A stretch of 64,000 nt of DNA, from positions 1 through 64,000 of the forward strand of contig NZ_JAENYR010000011.1 in the NCBI RefSeq assembly GCF_016841685.1. Direction: 5' to 3'. The stretch comes from Thiohalomonas denitrificans (GTDB lineage: Bacteria; Pseudomonadota; Gammaproteobacteria; Thiohalomonadales; Thiohalomonadaceae). Position numbers and translations under genes: made by a program. This document shows positions 17,306 to 25,686 of the stretch, piece by piece. How positions within the stretch are numbered: the stretch's first letter is position 1; the number at the start of each line of letters is the position of its first letter. The notes under the pieces were generated by a model, which saw only the letters and a list, made by a program, of their open reading frames with translations, was not told where the DNA came from and did no database searches.

Positions 17306-19780
17306 ATGAAAGAGCGACTAATCGTCATCGGAAACGGCATGGCGGGGATGCGCACTGTCGAAGAACTGCTCAAGCTGGCCCCCGATCTGTACGACATCAC
17401 CGTGTTTGGCGAAGAGCCCCATGGCAACTACAACCGCATTCTGCTTTCTCCGGTACTGGGCGGTGAGTTGTCGTTCGAAGAGACGCTGCTCCATCGGCCC
17501 GAATGGTATGCGGAGAATGGTATTACGCTGCGCTCGGGTACGAGGGTAGAAAAGATTGATCGGCGGCGCCGGGTGGTGGTTGCCGCCGATGGCAGCGAAA
17601 CACCCTATGACCGCATGCTGCTCGCCACCGGCTCCCGTCCGGTGATCCTGCCGGTAGCCGGTCACGGATTGCCCGGGGTGATCGGCTTTCGCACCATCGC
17701 CGACGTGGAGACGATGATCGATGCATCGCAGCGATTCCACCATGCGGTAGTGATCGGCGGCGGACTGCTCGGGCTGGAGGCCGCCGCGGGGCTGCTCAAG
17801 CATGGTATGAAGGTGCGTGTTGTGCATCTCGCGGAAACATTGATGGAGCGCCAGCTCGACGAGACCGCGGGTCGGATGCTCCAGGAAAATCTGGAATCCC
17901 GCGGGGTCGAGTTCCTCATGGGCGCTAAAACCAGAGAGATCATCGGCCGGAAACGGGTGCAGGGCGTAGTGTTCGAAGATGGTCGCGAGGTCAGTGCCGA
18001 TCTGGTGGTGATGGCTGCCGGTGTCCGTCCCGAGAAGGAACTCGCCCGGAGCGCCGACATTCACTGCGACCGCGGAGTGGTGGTGGACGACACACTGCAG
18101 ACCTTCGACCCGCGTATCTACGCGGTAGGCGAATGCGTCCAGCATCGCCGCGCCATCTACGGTCTGGTGGCCCCTCTATTCGAACAGGCCAGGGTCTGCG
18201 CCAACCATCTGGCCCGACTCGGCTTTGCCCGCTATACCGGCTCCATCACCTCCACCAAGCTCAAGGTAACCGGCGTCGACCTCTTCTCCGCCGGAGATTT
18301 CACCGGAAACGAACACAGTGAGGCCATCGTCTTTCGCGACCCGGCACGAGGTGTCTACAAGAAGCTGGTGCTGGAGGACGACCACCTGAGGGGAGCCGTC
18401 CTCTACGGCGACACCGTGGACGGCTCCTGGTACTTCGAACTGATGCGCGGGGGGGTCGACGTCAGCGCCTTCCGCGACGACCTGATGTTCGGGCGGGCAC
18501 ACATCGGCGATACCGGTCATGGCGGTGGAACAAGCACTGCCGAGATGGCCGATGACGCACAGGTTTGCGACTGCAACGGCGTCAGCAAGGGCGACATCGT
18601 CAAGGCCATTCGCAGCCAGGGTCTGTTTACCCTTGAAGAGGTGAAGAAGCATACCAAGGCGGCTGCGTCCTGCGGTGGTTGTACCGGTTTGGTGGAGCAG
18701 ATCCTCGCGGCTACCGTGGGCGGCGAATACACCCATCCGGATCGGAAACCGCTCTGCGCCTGCACCGACTTCAGCCACGACGAGGTGCGCCACGCCATTC
18801 GTGAACAGCACCTGATCGATCGTGAATCGGTCATGAAGGGGCTCGATTGGCGCAGCCCCGACGGCTGTCCCACCTGTCGCCCGGCGCTCAATTACTATCT
18901 GCTGGCGGCGTGGCCGGGCGAGGCGGTGGACGACAGACAGTCACGCTTTGTCAACGAGCGGGTACACGCCAATATCCAGAAGGATCGCAGCTATACCGTA
19001 GTACCGCGGTTGTGGGGCGGTGTAGCCACGCCGGATGAACTGCGGGCCATTGCCGACGCTGCAGACAAGTACGCGGTGCCGCTGGTCAAGCTGACCGGGG
19101 GGCAGCGTATCGATCTGGTGGGCGTAAAAAAGGAGCAGCTACCCGACATCTGGGGCGATCTCAACAATGCGGGACTTGTCTCCGGCCACGCCTACGGCAA
19201 GGCGCTACGTACGGTCAAAACCTGCATCGGCGCACAGTTTTGCCGCTTCGGCACCCAGGATTCAATTCAGATGGGTATCGACCTGGAAAAGATGACCTGG
19301 GGCTCCTGGACACCGCACAAATTCAAGATGGCGGTCTCCGCCTGTCCGCGCAATTGTGCCGAGGCAACCATCAAGGACTTTGGCGTGGTCGGTATCGAAG
19401 GCGCCTGGGAGCTGCATGTAGGCGGCAACGGCGGCACCAAGGTGCGGGTCACGGACAGGCTTTGTCGGGTCGAGACCGCGACCGAAGTGCTCGAGTATGC
19501 CGGTGCCTTCATGCAGCTCTATCGGGAGGAGGCACGCTATCTCGAGCGCACCGCGCCATGGGTGGAGCGCATCGGCCTGACGCACATCAGAACCCGGGTG
19601 GTCGATGACGCAGAAAGGCGCCGCGAACTCTACGAGCGTTTTCTCGAATCACAGCGATACGCTCGGCATGATCCCTGGGCGGCAAACCGGACACCGGAGC
19701 AGCGTCTGGAATTCGTACCCATGCAGACGCTGTCCATGGACGCCCCGACCGTCATTCCCGCGAAGGCGGGAAGCCAGTGA
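17306..19780 (+). CDS. nirB: Nitrite reductase [NAD(P)H] large subunit
   Basis: NirB catalyses six-electron reduction of nitrite to ammonium in the cytoplasm. The 824 aa protein begins with an FAD/NAD oxidoreductase module (VIGNGMAGMRTVEELL, LLATGSRPV, VVIGGGLLGLEAAAGL, YAVGECVQHR). A BFD-like [2Fe-2S] region follows (CDCNGVSKGDI...SCGGC, then CACTDFS...CPTC), then the siroheme/[4Fe-4S] domain with Cys640-x5-Cys646 and Cys680-x3-Cys684. The last ~10 residues (PTVIPAKAGSQ) are encoded by an inserted dRS3-like palindrome, an unusual C-terminal tail. nirD follows after 164 bp. Confidence 0.96.
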   Translation: MKERLIVIGNGMAGMRTVEELLKLAPDLYDITVFGEEPHGNYNRILLSPVLGGELSFEETLLHRPEWYAENGITLRSGTRVEKIDRRRRVVVAADGSETPYDRMLLATGSRPVILPVAGHGLPGVIGFRTIADVETMIDASQRFHHAVVIGGGLLGLEAAAGLLKHGMKVRVVHLAETLMERQLDETAGRMLQENLESRGVEFLMGAKTREIIGRKRVQGVVFEDGREVSADLVVMAAGVRPEKELARSADIHCDRGVVVDDTLQTFDPRIYAVGECVQHRRAIYGLVAPLFEQARVCANHLARLGFARYTGSITSTKLKVTGVDLFSAGDFTGNEHSEAIVFRDPARGVYKKLVLEDDHLRGAVLYGDTVDGSWYFELMRGGVDVSAFRDDLMFGRAHIGDTGHGGGTSTAEMADDAQVCDCNGVSKGDIVKAIRSQGLFTLEEVKKHTKAAASCGGCTGLVEQILAATVGGEYTHPDRKPLCACTDFSHDEVRHAIREQHLIDRESVMKGLDWRSPDGCPTCRPALNYYLLAAWPGEAVDDRQSRFVNERVHANIQKDRSYTVVPRLWGGVATPDELRAIADAADKYAVPLVKLTGGQRIDLVGVKKEQLPDIWGDLNNAGLVSGHAYGKALRTVKTCIGAQFCRFGTQDSIQMGIDLEKMTWGSWTPHKFKMAVSACPRNCAEATIKDFGVVGIEGAWELHVGGNGGTKVRVTDRLCRVETATEVLEYAGAFMQLYREEARYLERTAPWVERIGLTHIRTRVVDDAERRRELYERFLESQRYARHDPWAANRTPEQRLEFVPMQTLSMDAPTVIPAKAGSQ
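19750..19777. repeat. dRS3-like half repeat overlapping the 3' end of nirB
   Basis: CGTCATTCCCGCGAAGGCGG followed by GAAGCCA is a single arm of the palindromic repeat seen at 16305-16375 and 27981-28058. It is in frame with nirB and encodes its final residues VIPAKAGS; the nirB stop comes 1-3 nt after the repeat. Confidence 0.75.
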
Positions 19781-19782
19781 CG

Positions 19783-19833
19783 GTAGGGTGCACTCTCGTA
19801 GAGTGCACTCTTCAAGTGCACCGTTTCCGTCTG
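19783..19833. repeat. Partial GTAGGGTGCA-type element after nirB
   Basis: GTAGGGTGCACTCTCGTAGA and TTCAAGTGCACCGTTTC match the left end of the element family at 58187-58671 and 46108-46174. No right CCCTAC terminus is seen here, so this copy is truncated. It starts 3 bp after the nirB stop codon and lies in the nirB-nirD gap. Confidence 0.6.
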
Positions 19834-19944
19834 CCCCGTTTCTGTCACGGAAAAACGGCGCAATGGAAAAATGCGCTTTACATCGTCCGCATACCTTTTC
19901 AAAAAACCAACACCCCGCATCGCCGGGCATAACGGGAGAAAAAA

Positions 19945-20253
19945 ATGTCCGAATGGATCGAAGTCGGCCCCCTGGAGAGTATTCCGCAACTGGGCGCCCG
20001 GGTTGTGGCCACCGACCAGGGGGATATCGCGGTGTTCCGCACCGGAGACGATCAGGTGTTCGCACTAGACGATGCCTGCCCCCATGAAGGTGGGCCGTTG
20101 TCGCAGGGCATGGTCTACGGCACCCGGGTCGCCTGTCCGCTGCATAACTGGAGCATCGAACTGTCCACCGGAGAGGCGGTCAGTCCGGACGAAGGATGCG
20201 CGGGCCGCCATGAGGTACGAGTCACCAACGGGAGGGTTGCGATACGTTTGTGA
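19945..20253 (+). CDS. nirD: Nitrite reductase small subunit, Rieske type
   Basis: NirD is the small partner of NirB. The 102 aa protein has a Rieske [2Fe-2S] fold. Unlike many NirD proteins, which have lost the ligands, it retains all four: Cys45-x-His47 (DACPHEGGPL) and Cys64-x2-His67 (ACPLHNW). It may therefore hold a functional cluster, resembling the ferredoxin-like subunits of some assimilatory enzymes. A good ribosome site (GGGAGAAAAAA) precedes the ATG. The stop overlaps a possible GTG start of nasA. Confidence 0.93.
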   Translation: MSEWIEVGPLESIPQLGARVVATDQGDIAVFRTGDDQVFALDDACPHEGGPLSQGMVYGTRVACPLHNWSIELSTGEAVSPDEGCAGRHEVRVTNGRVAIRL

Positions 20254-20261
20254 GAGACGCC

Positions 20262-22916
20262 ATGAAAAACAGCGCTCCACTGCGGACCACGTGCCCCTAT
20301 TGCGGTGTCGGCTGCGGCATCATCGCCACTGGAGAACCGGATGGCCGGGTGAATATCGCCGGCGATCCGAATCACCCTGCCAACTTCGGACGCCTCTGCT
20401 CCAAAGGCCATGCGTTGGGGGAAACACTCGGTATGGAGGGGCGGCTACTGCATCCCGAGATCACGGGTGTGCGATGTGACTGGGACACCGCTCTGGATGC
20501 AGTGGCCAATGGTTTCAAGGAGATCATTGAACAACACGGCCCCGAGTCGGTTGCGATCTATCTCTCCGGCCAGCTGCTCACGGAAGATTACTACGTAGCC
20601 AATAAACTGATGAAGGGTTTCATCGGCTCGGCTAACGTCGATACCAATTCGCGCCTCTGTATGTCTTCGGCGGTATCCGCCTACAAGCGTGCCTTCGGTG
20701 CCGACGTGGTGCCGTGCAGTTACGAAGATATCGAACGCACCAAGCTAGCGGTTTTAGCCGGTTCGAATGCCGCCTGGACCCATCCTGTGATTTATCAGCG
20801 CCTGGCGCGCGCAAAGCGGGACAATCCCGATCTGTTCATCGTGGTCATCGATCCGCGGCGGACTGCCACCTGTGACCTTGCCGACCTCCACCTGCCGCTG
20901 GCTCCGGACAGCGACGCCATTCTCTTCAACGGACTGCTCACCTGGCTGGCAGACAGCGGTGAATGCAATGAACTCTTCCTCAGCCACCACACGGAGGGTG
21001 CTGATGAGGCATTGGCCACGGCCCGGATGGCGGCACCGGACGTCGACAGCGTCGCCGGGCAATGCGGATTGCCGGCCGAAGATGTGACTGCCTTTTTCCG
21101 GCTGTTCGCCCGCACCGAGCGGGTGCTGACACTCTTCTCCCAGGGCATCAACCAGTCCGCCGGCGGCACCGATCAGGCCAATGCCATCATCAACTGTCAC
21201 CTGTTCACAGGCCGCATCGGAAGGCCCGGCACAGGTCCCTTTTCCCTCACCGGACAACCCAACGCCATGGGCGGACGCGAGGTGGGCGGGCTTGCCAACC
21301 AGCTCGCAGCCCACATGGAGCTCGACGACCCCGCAGCGCGACAACGAGTGCAGGCCTTCTGGAATGCACCGGCAATGCCGGAGCGCGAGGGGCTCAGGGC
21401 GGTATCGATGTTCGATGCCATAGCAACCGGGAGCATCAAGGCCGTATGGATACTGGGGACCAATCCTGCGGTGAGCCTGCCCGAAGCGGATCGGGTCAGA
21501 GAGGCCCTGCGGCGATGCGAACGGGTGGTGGTCTCCGACTGCGTGTCCCGCAGCGATACCGTGGATCTGGCCGATATACGCCTGCCGGCCCTGACATGGG
21601 GCGAAAAGGAGGGTACGGTCACCAACTCCGAGCGGCGCATCTCCCGCCAGCGCGCCTTTCTGCCGCCGCCCGGTACCGCCCGGCCGGACTGGTGGGCCCT
21701 GGCACAAGTGGCCCGACGGCTCGGTTTCGGGGCAGCCTTCGATTACAACAGCCCCGCAGCCATCTTCCGGGAGCACGCGGCACTTTCCGGTCTGGACAAT
21801 GGCGGACAGCGCGCCTTCGACATCGGTGCACTGGCCGGACTCGACGATGCCGGCTACCAGCACCTCGCACCTATCCAGTGGCCGCTGCCCGCAGGCAAAC
21901 GACAGGACAAGACGCGGCTCTTTTCCGACGGCCGCTTCCATACGCCTTCGGGCCGGGCGCGCCTGATTCCGGTTCGCCCCGCTATCCCGCATCCGGGCGC
22001 CCTGTCGACAGATATGCTGGTGCTCAATACCGGCCGAATTCGCGACCAATGGCACACCATGACCCGCACGGGCCGTTCTCCACGTCTGGCCGGCCATACC
22101 CCCGAACCCTACGTCGAGGTCTCGGAGGAGGATGCCCTCCGCCTGGGATTGACGGAGGGTGGCCTGGCGGAATTGAGCTCGGCTTTCGGAACCATGCTGG
22201 CACGCACGCGGATCAGCACCGGACAGAAAACCGGGAGTGTCTTCGTTCCCATGCACTGGAGCCGCCCCTTTGCCTCTCGCGGCCGGGTGGGTGCTCTGAT
22301 CGCGGCCCTGGTGGATCCCGTTTCAGGACAGCCCGCCTTGAAACAGGGCCGTGTGCGGGTCTCCCCCTGGAGGCCCTCGTGGCATGGTTTCGTGCTGTCA
22401 CGACGCGAGTTGAAACTCGATTTGCCCTATTGGGTTCTCCATCAGGGGCACGAGTTCCGGAGTTATGAAGTGGCCGGTGACCGTGCACCGGAAGCGTGGC
22501 CCGCGGCAGCCCGGCAAATCCTCTGTTCGCCGGCACAGGATGTCGGCTGGGCGGAATATCTGGCAGTAAGCACCTATCGGGCAGCCCGGCTGATAAGTGG
22601 ACGCCTGGAGAGCTGTCTGTTTATCGAACCCGCCTCCCATCCGTTACCCGACCGGGCTTGGCTGGAGTCACTGTTCGCGGCAGATGAATTGAACCACGAA
22701 CAGCGACACCGGTTGCTCTCCGGCCAATCACCAAAAGATGCACCCTCGAGTGGGCGGACGGTATGTGCCTGTCATGGTGTGGGCGAAAACAGCATTCTCA
22801 CCGCGATTCGTGAACAGGGGGTGAACAGTGTGGAGAAGATCGGCGAGTGCCTTAAGGCCGGTACCGGGTGCGGAGCATGCATCCCCGAACTGAAGGCCCT
22901 GCTCCGACTGGCTTGA
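20262..22916 (+). CDS. nasA: Assimilatory nitrate reductase catalytic subunit
   Basis: NasA reduces nitrate to nitrite in the cytoplasm using Mo-bis-MGD. From the ATG at 20262 the protein is 884 aa; a GTG at 20250 overlapping nirD would add 4 residues. The N-terminal [4Fe-4S] ligands are Cys11, Cys14, Cys18 and Cys46 (TCPYCGVGC, RLCSKG). Molybdopterin oxidoreductase motifs follow (SANVDTNSRLCMSSAV, GTNPAVSLPEADRV, and the dinucleotide-binding domain with NTGRIRDQWHTMTRTG). The C-terminus (from CACHGVGENSIL to GTGCGACIPEL) is a BFD-like [2Fe-2S] domain, as in Klebsiella NasA, which takes electrons from a separate reductase not present in the window. Confidence 0.95.
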   Translation: MKNSAPLRTTCPYCGVGCGIIATGEPDGRVNIAGDPNHPANFGRLCSKGHALGETLGMEGRLLHPEITGVRCDWDTALDAVANGFKEIIEQHGPESVAIYLSGQLLTEDYYVANKLMKGFIGSANVDTNSRLCMSSAVSAYKRAFGADVVPCSYEDIERTKLAVLAGSNAAWTHPVIYQRLARAKRDNPDLFIVVIDPRRTATCDLADLHLPLAPDSDAILFNGLLTWLADSGECNELFLSHHTEGADEALATARMAAPDVDSVAGQCGLPAEDVTAFFRLFARTERVLTLFSQGINQSAGGTDQANAIINCHLFTGRIGRPGTGPFSLTGQPNAMGGREVGGLANQLAAHMELDDPAARQRVQAFWNAPAMPEREGLRAVSMFDAIATGSIKAVWILGTNPAVSLPEADRVREALRRCERVVVSDCVSRSDTVDLADIRLPALTWGEKEGTVTNSERRISRQRAFLPPPGTARPDWWALAQVARRLGFGAAFDYNSPAAIFREHAALSGLDNGGQRAFDIGALAGLDDAGYQHLAPIQWPLPAGKRQDKTRLFSDGRFHTPSGRARLIPVRPAIPHPGALSTDMLVLNTGRIRDQWHTMTRTGRSPRLAGHTPEPYVEVSEEDALRLGLTEGGLAELSSAFGTMLARTRISTGQKTGSVFVPMHWSRPFASRGRVGALIAALVDPVSGQPALKQGRVRVSPWRPSWHGFVLSRRELKLDLPYWVLHQGHEFRSYEVAGDRAPEAWPAAARQILCSPAQDVGWAEYLAVSTYRAARLISGRLESCLFIEPASHPLPDRAWLESLFAADELNHEQRHRLLSGQSPKDAPSSGRTVCACHGVGENSILTAIREQGVNSVEKIGECLKAGTGCGACIPELKALLRLA

Positions 22917-22948
22917 TGAAACAGCCGAACACCTCGCTCCCGGGGTCC

Positions 22949-23155
22949 TCAGGCACTGGTGTTAGCCGCAATCTGGACCCAGATAAAAAACAGGAAAACA
23001 GCACCGCCAATCACTAACGGCACCATCACAGACCACATCAATCCGAGCCCCCACAGCAGCCACGCGGCTCCCACGGCCGCCACCCCCGCCGGGACCACAG
23101 GCCAGAAGTAGCGCAGGTAGATGGCAACTATTCCTAACAACCTACCACATCGCAT
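22949..23155 (-). CDS. Small membrane protein, unknown function
   Basis: From the ATG at 23155 the product is 68 aa. GGGAGGTG is placed 6 nt upstream, which decides this start over the in-frame TTG at 23188. It has two hydrophobic stretches (about IVAIYLRYFWPVVPAGVAAV and the segment around MWSVMVPLVIGGAVFLFFIWV) and no recognised motif. It is convergent with nasA. Its ribosome site and 5' flank recur nearly intact at about 30561-30612 in front of another gene, so this promoter segment has been copied. Function not recognised. Confidence 0.6.
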   Translation of the reverse strand: MRCGRLLGIVAIYLRYFWPVVPAGVAAVGAAWLLWGLGLMWSVMVPLVIGGAVFLFFIWVQIAANTSA

Positions 23156-23494
23156 CTCAACACCTCCCACCTCACGCGAAGGTTCCAATAACTACCAAAC
23201 ATCCCCGGTATATGTCCTTACAAATAGCAGGGTATTGACCAGTACTGTATGTCAGGCGTAAAGTCGATTGCGCCCCCCGGGAATTCGAGGGCAGTTTCCA
23301 AGGGAGGCACAAGGCAAAGCCGGCCTCCCCGGAGAGGGAGTCAACATGAGCAACAGGACGCGCCGGCCCTTGCGCCCGCACCCGATTTTCCTTCCTGCCG
23401 CGTCGTCTGACGCTTCGCTCGCACCGCGCTCCAATGCGCGAAACCGTTCGCCCTCCCTCGCCAGGTTTGTTGGTCTACAAAAGGAGTTCTGGCT
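23156..23494 (+). other. Gene-poor region with nested hairpin upstream of the peptidase-like gene
   Basis: No convincing gene is seen. The clearest structure is a nested hairpin, GGGAGGC (23302-23308) pairing with GCCTCCC (23323-23329), enclosing GGC-AAA-GCC. It is followed by GGAGAGGGAGTCAACATG, a ribosome-site-like stretch opening a short frame (from 23346) with no protein-like character. It may be the untranslated leader of the gene starting at 23495. Confidence 0.4.
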
Positions 23495-23585
23495 ATGGAA
23501 AGAAGTATACGCATAGGGGGGCACCACGAGCACATGGCACGAAGTCGCCTATAAAAGCTACTGCCGAACAGCGGGGAGCTGGTCT
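23479..23585 (+). other. Out-of-frame N-terminus of the next gene, split by a G6 run
   Basis: AAAAGGAG (23479-23486) lies 8 nt before an ATG at 23495 that opens MERSIRIGG. The frame then meets a run of six G (23516-23521) and ends 20 codons in. Skipping one G continues as TTSTWHEVAYKSYCRTAGSW and runs straight into the frame of the gene called at 23586. The strong ribosome site and protein-like continuation indicate that the true gene is 23495-24512 and is frameshifted in this sequence. Confidence 0.6.
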
Positions 23586-24512
23586 GTGGACATCCGGTAT
23601 GCCCCCGGAGACGGAAGTCCCGAGCAACTCATCGAAAACCCACTGGAGATCGTCTCGACCGGTCCCGAGGTGGATGTAGCTACCGCTTCAAACCGGATCC
23701 GTCCCAAAGTCATCGGGGGCGGGGGGATCCCCAATCTGTCTGCGGGCAGTACCGGCGTCAAGGTTGAAGTGAACGACTCCGGCTGCCCCAACAGACCCCT
23801 GCCGGATGCCGACATCACGATCGAGACACGGACCGTGGCCGGCAGCGGCGGACATACCCACATGGGCAAACAGGCCGGCACCGGCTCGTTTCCCTCGGGG
23901 AACGCGACCGAAACCGGAATCACCAACGAGGAGGGTGTTTTCCGAACCGAATACACCGCCGGCGTCGTCGGACTGAAGGAGCAGGTGATAGCCACAGCCA
24001 GGGCGGATGTATCGGCGGCGAGTGAACCACCAAACATTATGGAGAGTACTGGCGAAACCGAACTGACCATCGCAATTCCGGATCTCGTTCCGCTGACACC
24101 GTCCAGCGATTATGAACTGTACCAGTCACCCACCGGACAAGATACGCATCGTCAAAACAACTATGGGACCTTGGGGCTGGTATCGATTCTACAGAGCGTG
24201 GCAAGCCAATGGATAGAAGACCGGGTCGCTGAAGGCACGCCAGCAGCTGAAGTAAAAACACTGAGCTTCAACGATATGAGCCTGCCGAACGGCGGCGTTT
24301 TCGACCTGTGCAAAAGCCTGCAAGCCAATTGCAGCCATGTTTCACATGAGGTTGGAATCGATGTGGATGTAAATGTAACGAATCGGATGGGGTTAGACCA
24401 TGATGAAACCGAGGCTCTCAAGTTCTTATTCATGAAACATGAGCCATCATGCCGTTTTATACACAAATATCATTTCCGTTGTGAACCGGCGTTGACGGTC
24501 TATCGACAGTAG
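23586..24512 (+). CDS. Metallopeptidase-like protein with Ig-like region, 5' end frameshifted
   Basis: As an uninterrupted frame it starts at GTG 23586 (308 aa), but the natural start is probably ATG 23495 with a one-base shift in a G run. The middle (about residues 50-150, with VKVEVNDSGCPNRPLPDADI and EEGVFRTEYTAGVVG) looks like an invasin/Big-type Ig-like repeat. The C-terminal part has LSFNDMSLPNGGVF, then SHEVGIDVDVNV, and ends near KYHFRCEP. This His...Asp plus late His pattern recalls MepA/LAS-type zinc peptidases that cut peptidoglycan or its precursors. The family call is tentative. No signal peptide is seen. A family of secreted proteins follows 14 bp downstream, so the four genes may be co-transcribed. 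Confidence 0.6.
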   Translation: MDIRYAPGDGSPEQLIENPLEIVSTGPEVDVATASNRIRPKVIGGGGIPNLSAGSTGVKVEVNDSGCPNRPLPDADITIETRTVAGSGGHTHMGKQAGTGSFPSGNATETGITNEEGVFRTEYTAGVVGLKEQVIATARADVSAASEPPNIMESTGETELTIAIPDLVPLTPSSDYELYQSPTGQDTHRQNNYGTLGLVSILQSVASQWIEDRVAEGTPAAEVKTLSFNDMSLPNGGVFDLCKSLQANCSHVSHEVGIDVDVNVTNRMGLDHDETEALKFLFMKHEPSCRFIHKYHFRCEPALTVYRQ

Positions 24513-24526
24513 GAAAGGAGTTTCGA

Positions 24527-25504
24527 ATGAAAATGTTCGCACGTAATACAGTATTCATCACTACTGCTATGGCATCAATCGTTACTGTACCCGTATGCGC
24601 CGAGTGGATCGCACCCGATATCTCGAAGGCAGACGTCCAGGTTGAAGTTAAATTTGACCTGGCCACTGGAATCTATAGTTATGATTATACGGTAACAAAT
24701 CCAAGTTCCAGCTTCGCACCAGTGTGTTGCTTCTGGATAGCAACAAAGCCCGAATTTCCGGCTTCGCTTCTCGGGGATCGCCCCTATCTGGATGACTCCG
24801 GGTTGTCAAGTGACGGCAGTCTGGATAAGGACCATTCTTCCGGATATTCGATCCCCTTAGGAATTGAGTCGCCTAGTGGTTTCGAAGCCAGTATCGGACG
24901 GCATGGCGATGTGCTTTGGCTACCAAAAGCACCTTTCGGACAACCGCACGACCTCATCGATCCTGGCGAAGTAATTGATGGGTTCCAGCTTCACTCTCGC
25001 GTTCCCCCCGGGGTTCTCACCGCTACGCTTAAGCCGAAAATCGACATGGGCCCAGGCTCGCCATACGAAGAATACGGCGAACTGTGCGGCGAGGACAACA
25101 GCCCCTGCCCCGACCCCAACACCTTCTGGGAGGAGCGACGGGTGGTCGGCCCCCAACTTCCGCACGAGCGCGAACTTATCGATGGCAAGGGACAGCGCGG
25201 GCGCGACGTCAACAAGTTCCTGCGCTTTGCCAACCCGCTGGAAACGTCGGTGGATCTCCCGCCCGATACCGAGCACTACGATCTGGTCGTCGTCTTCGGA
25301 GAGACCATCGTGCCCGAAAGCTTCGAAGCCTCGCTAAATCGCAGCGACATCACCGACCGGTTCACGGTGGCACCGGGCGGAACGGCCGTGGTGAAACTCC
25401 CCCTGGAGCCGGGACGCAACAAGGTGGTGCTCTCCATCGACGGCGAACGCGACGATGGCCGCATCGCCACGGACACCGACCAAATCACCTTCGTAGTCAA
25501 GTAG
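24527..25504 (+). CDS. Secreted protein, tandem paralogue 1 (unrecognised family)
   Basis: The 325 aa product has a signal peptide (cleavage likely VCA/EW, residue ~25) and no membrane segment after it. The mature part starts EWIAPDISKADVQVEVKFD, has an aromatic beta-rich region (IYSYDYTVTNPSSSFAPV) and an invariant block YGELCGEDNSPCPDPNTFWE with a probable disulfide pair. It ends in a domain of alternating hydrophobic strands (VVVFGETIVPESFEASLNRS to TDTDQITFVVK), suggestive of an Ig-like or beta-sandwich fold. The C-terminal half is nearly identical in the next two genes while the N-terminal half differs more. I do not recognise the family; periplasmic or extracellular location is inferred. 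Confidence 0.8.
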   Translation: MKMFARNTVFITTAMASIVTVPVCAEWIAPDISKADVQVEVKFDLATGIYSYDYTVTNPSSSFAPVCCFWIATKPEFPASLLGDRPYLDDSGLSSDGSLDKDHSSGYSIPLGIESPSGFEASIGRHGDVLWLPKAPFGQPHDLIDPGEVIDGFQLHSRVPPGVLTATLKPKIDMGPGSPYEEYGELCGEDNSPCPDPNTFWEERRVVGPQLPHERELIDGKGQRGRDVNKFLRFANPLETSVDLPPDTEHYDLVVVFGETIVPESFEASLNRSDITDRFTVAPGGTAVVKLPLEPGRNKVVLSIDGERDDGRIATDTDQITFVVK

Positions 25505-25686
25505 CCGCTGTGGCCCAAGTAGGAGCCCACCCCATGGGCGAACATGGCAAAGCCATCACCAAGTCTTCGTTCGCTCGTTCGCCCGGAGGGCCGGGCTCCT
25601 ACGACCTGGACCGGGCGGTGCTACTACCGGTTACAGCCAAATAGAGCGGCCAATGAGCAATCGTCAAATCTCGGCAAGGATGTAAT
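25505..25686 (+). repeat. Duplicated intergenic segment, copy 1
   Basis: The spacer after paralogue 1 (GTAGGAGCCCACCCCATGGG, then CGGAGGGCCGGGCTCC, then GAGCGGCCAATGAGCAATCG and AAGGATGTAATATG) recurs after paralogue 2 at 26662-26845 with few changes. The duplication unit therefore included gene plus downstream spacer. It supplies the ribosome site of the next copy. Confidence 0.85.

Noticed and set aside
23302-23345. Resemblance of GGCACAAGGCAAAGCC to the core of a c-di-GMP-I riboswitch.
   Set aside because: The second helix and the GGACGCAAAG-type segment of that riboswitch are not found, so only a hairpin is reported.
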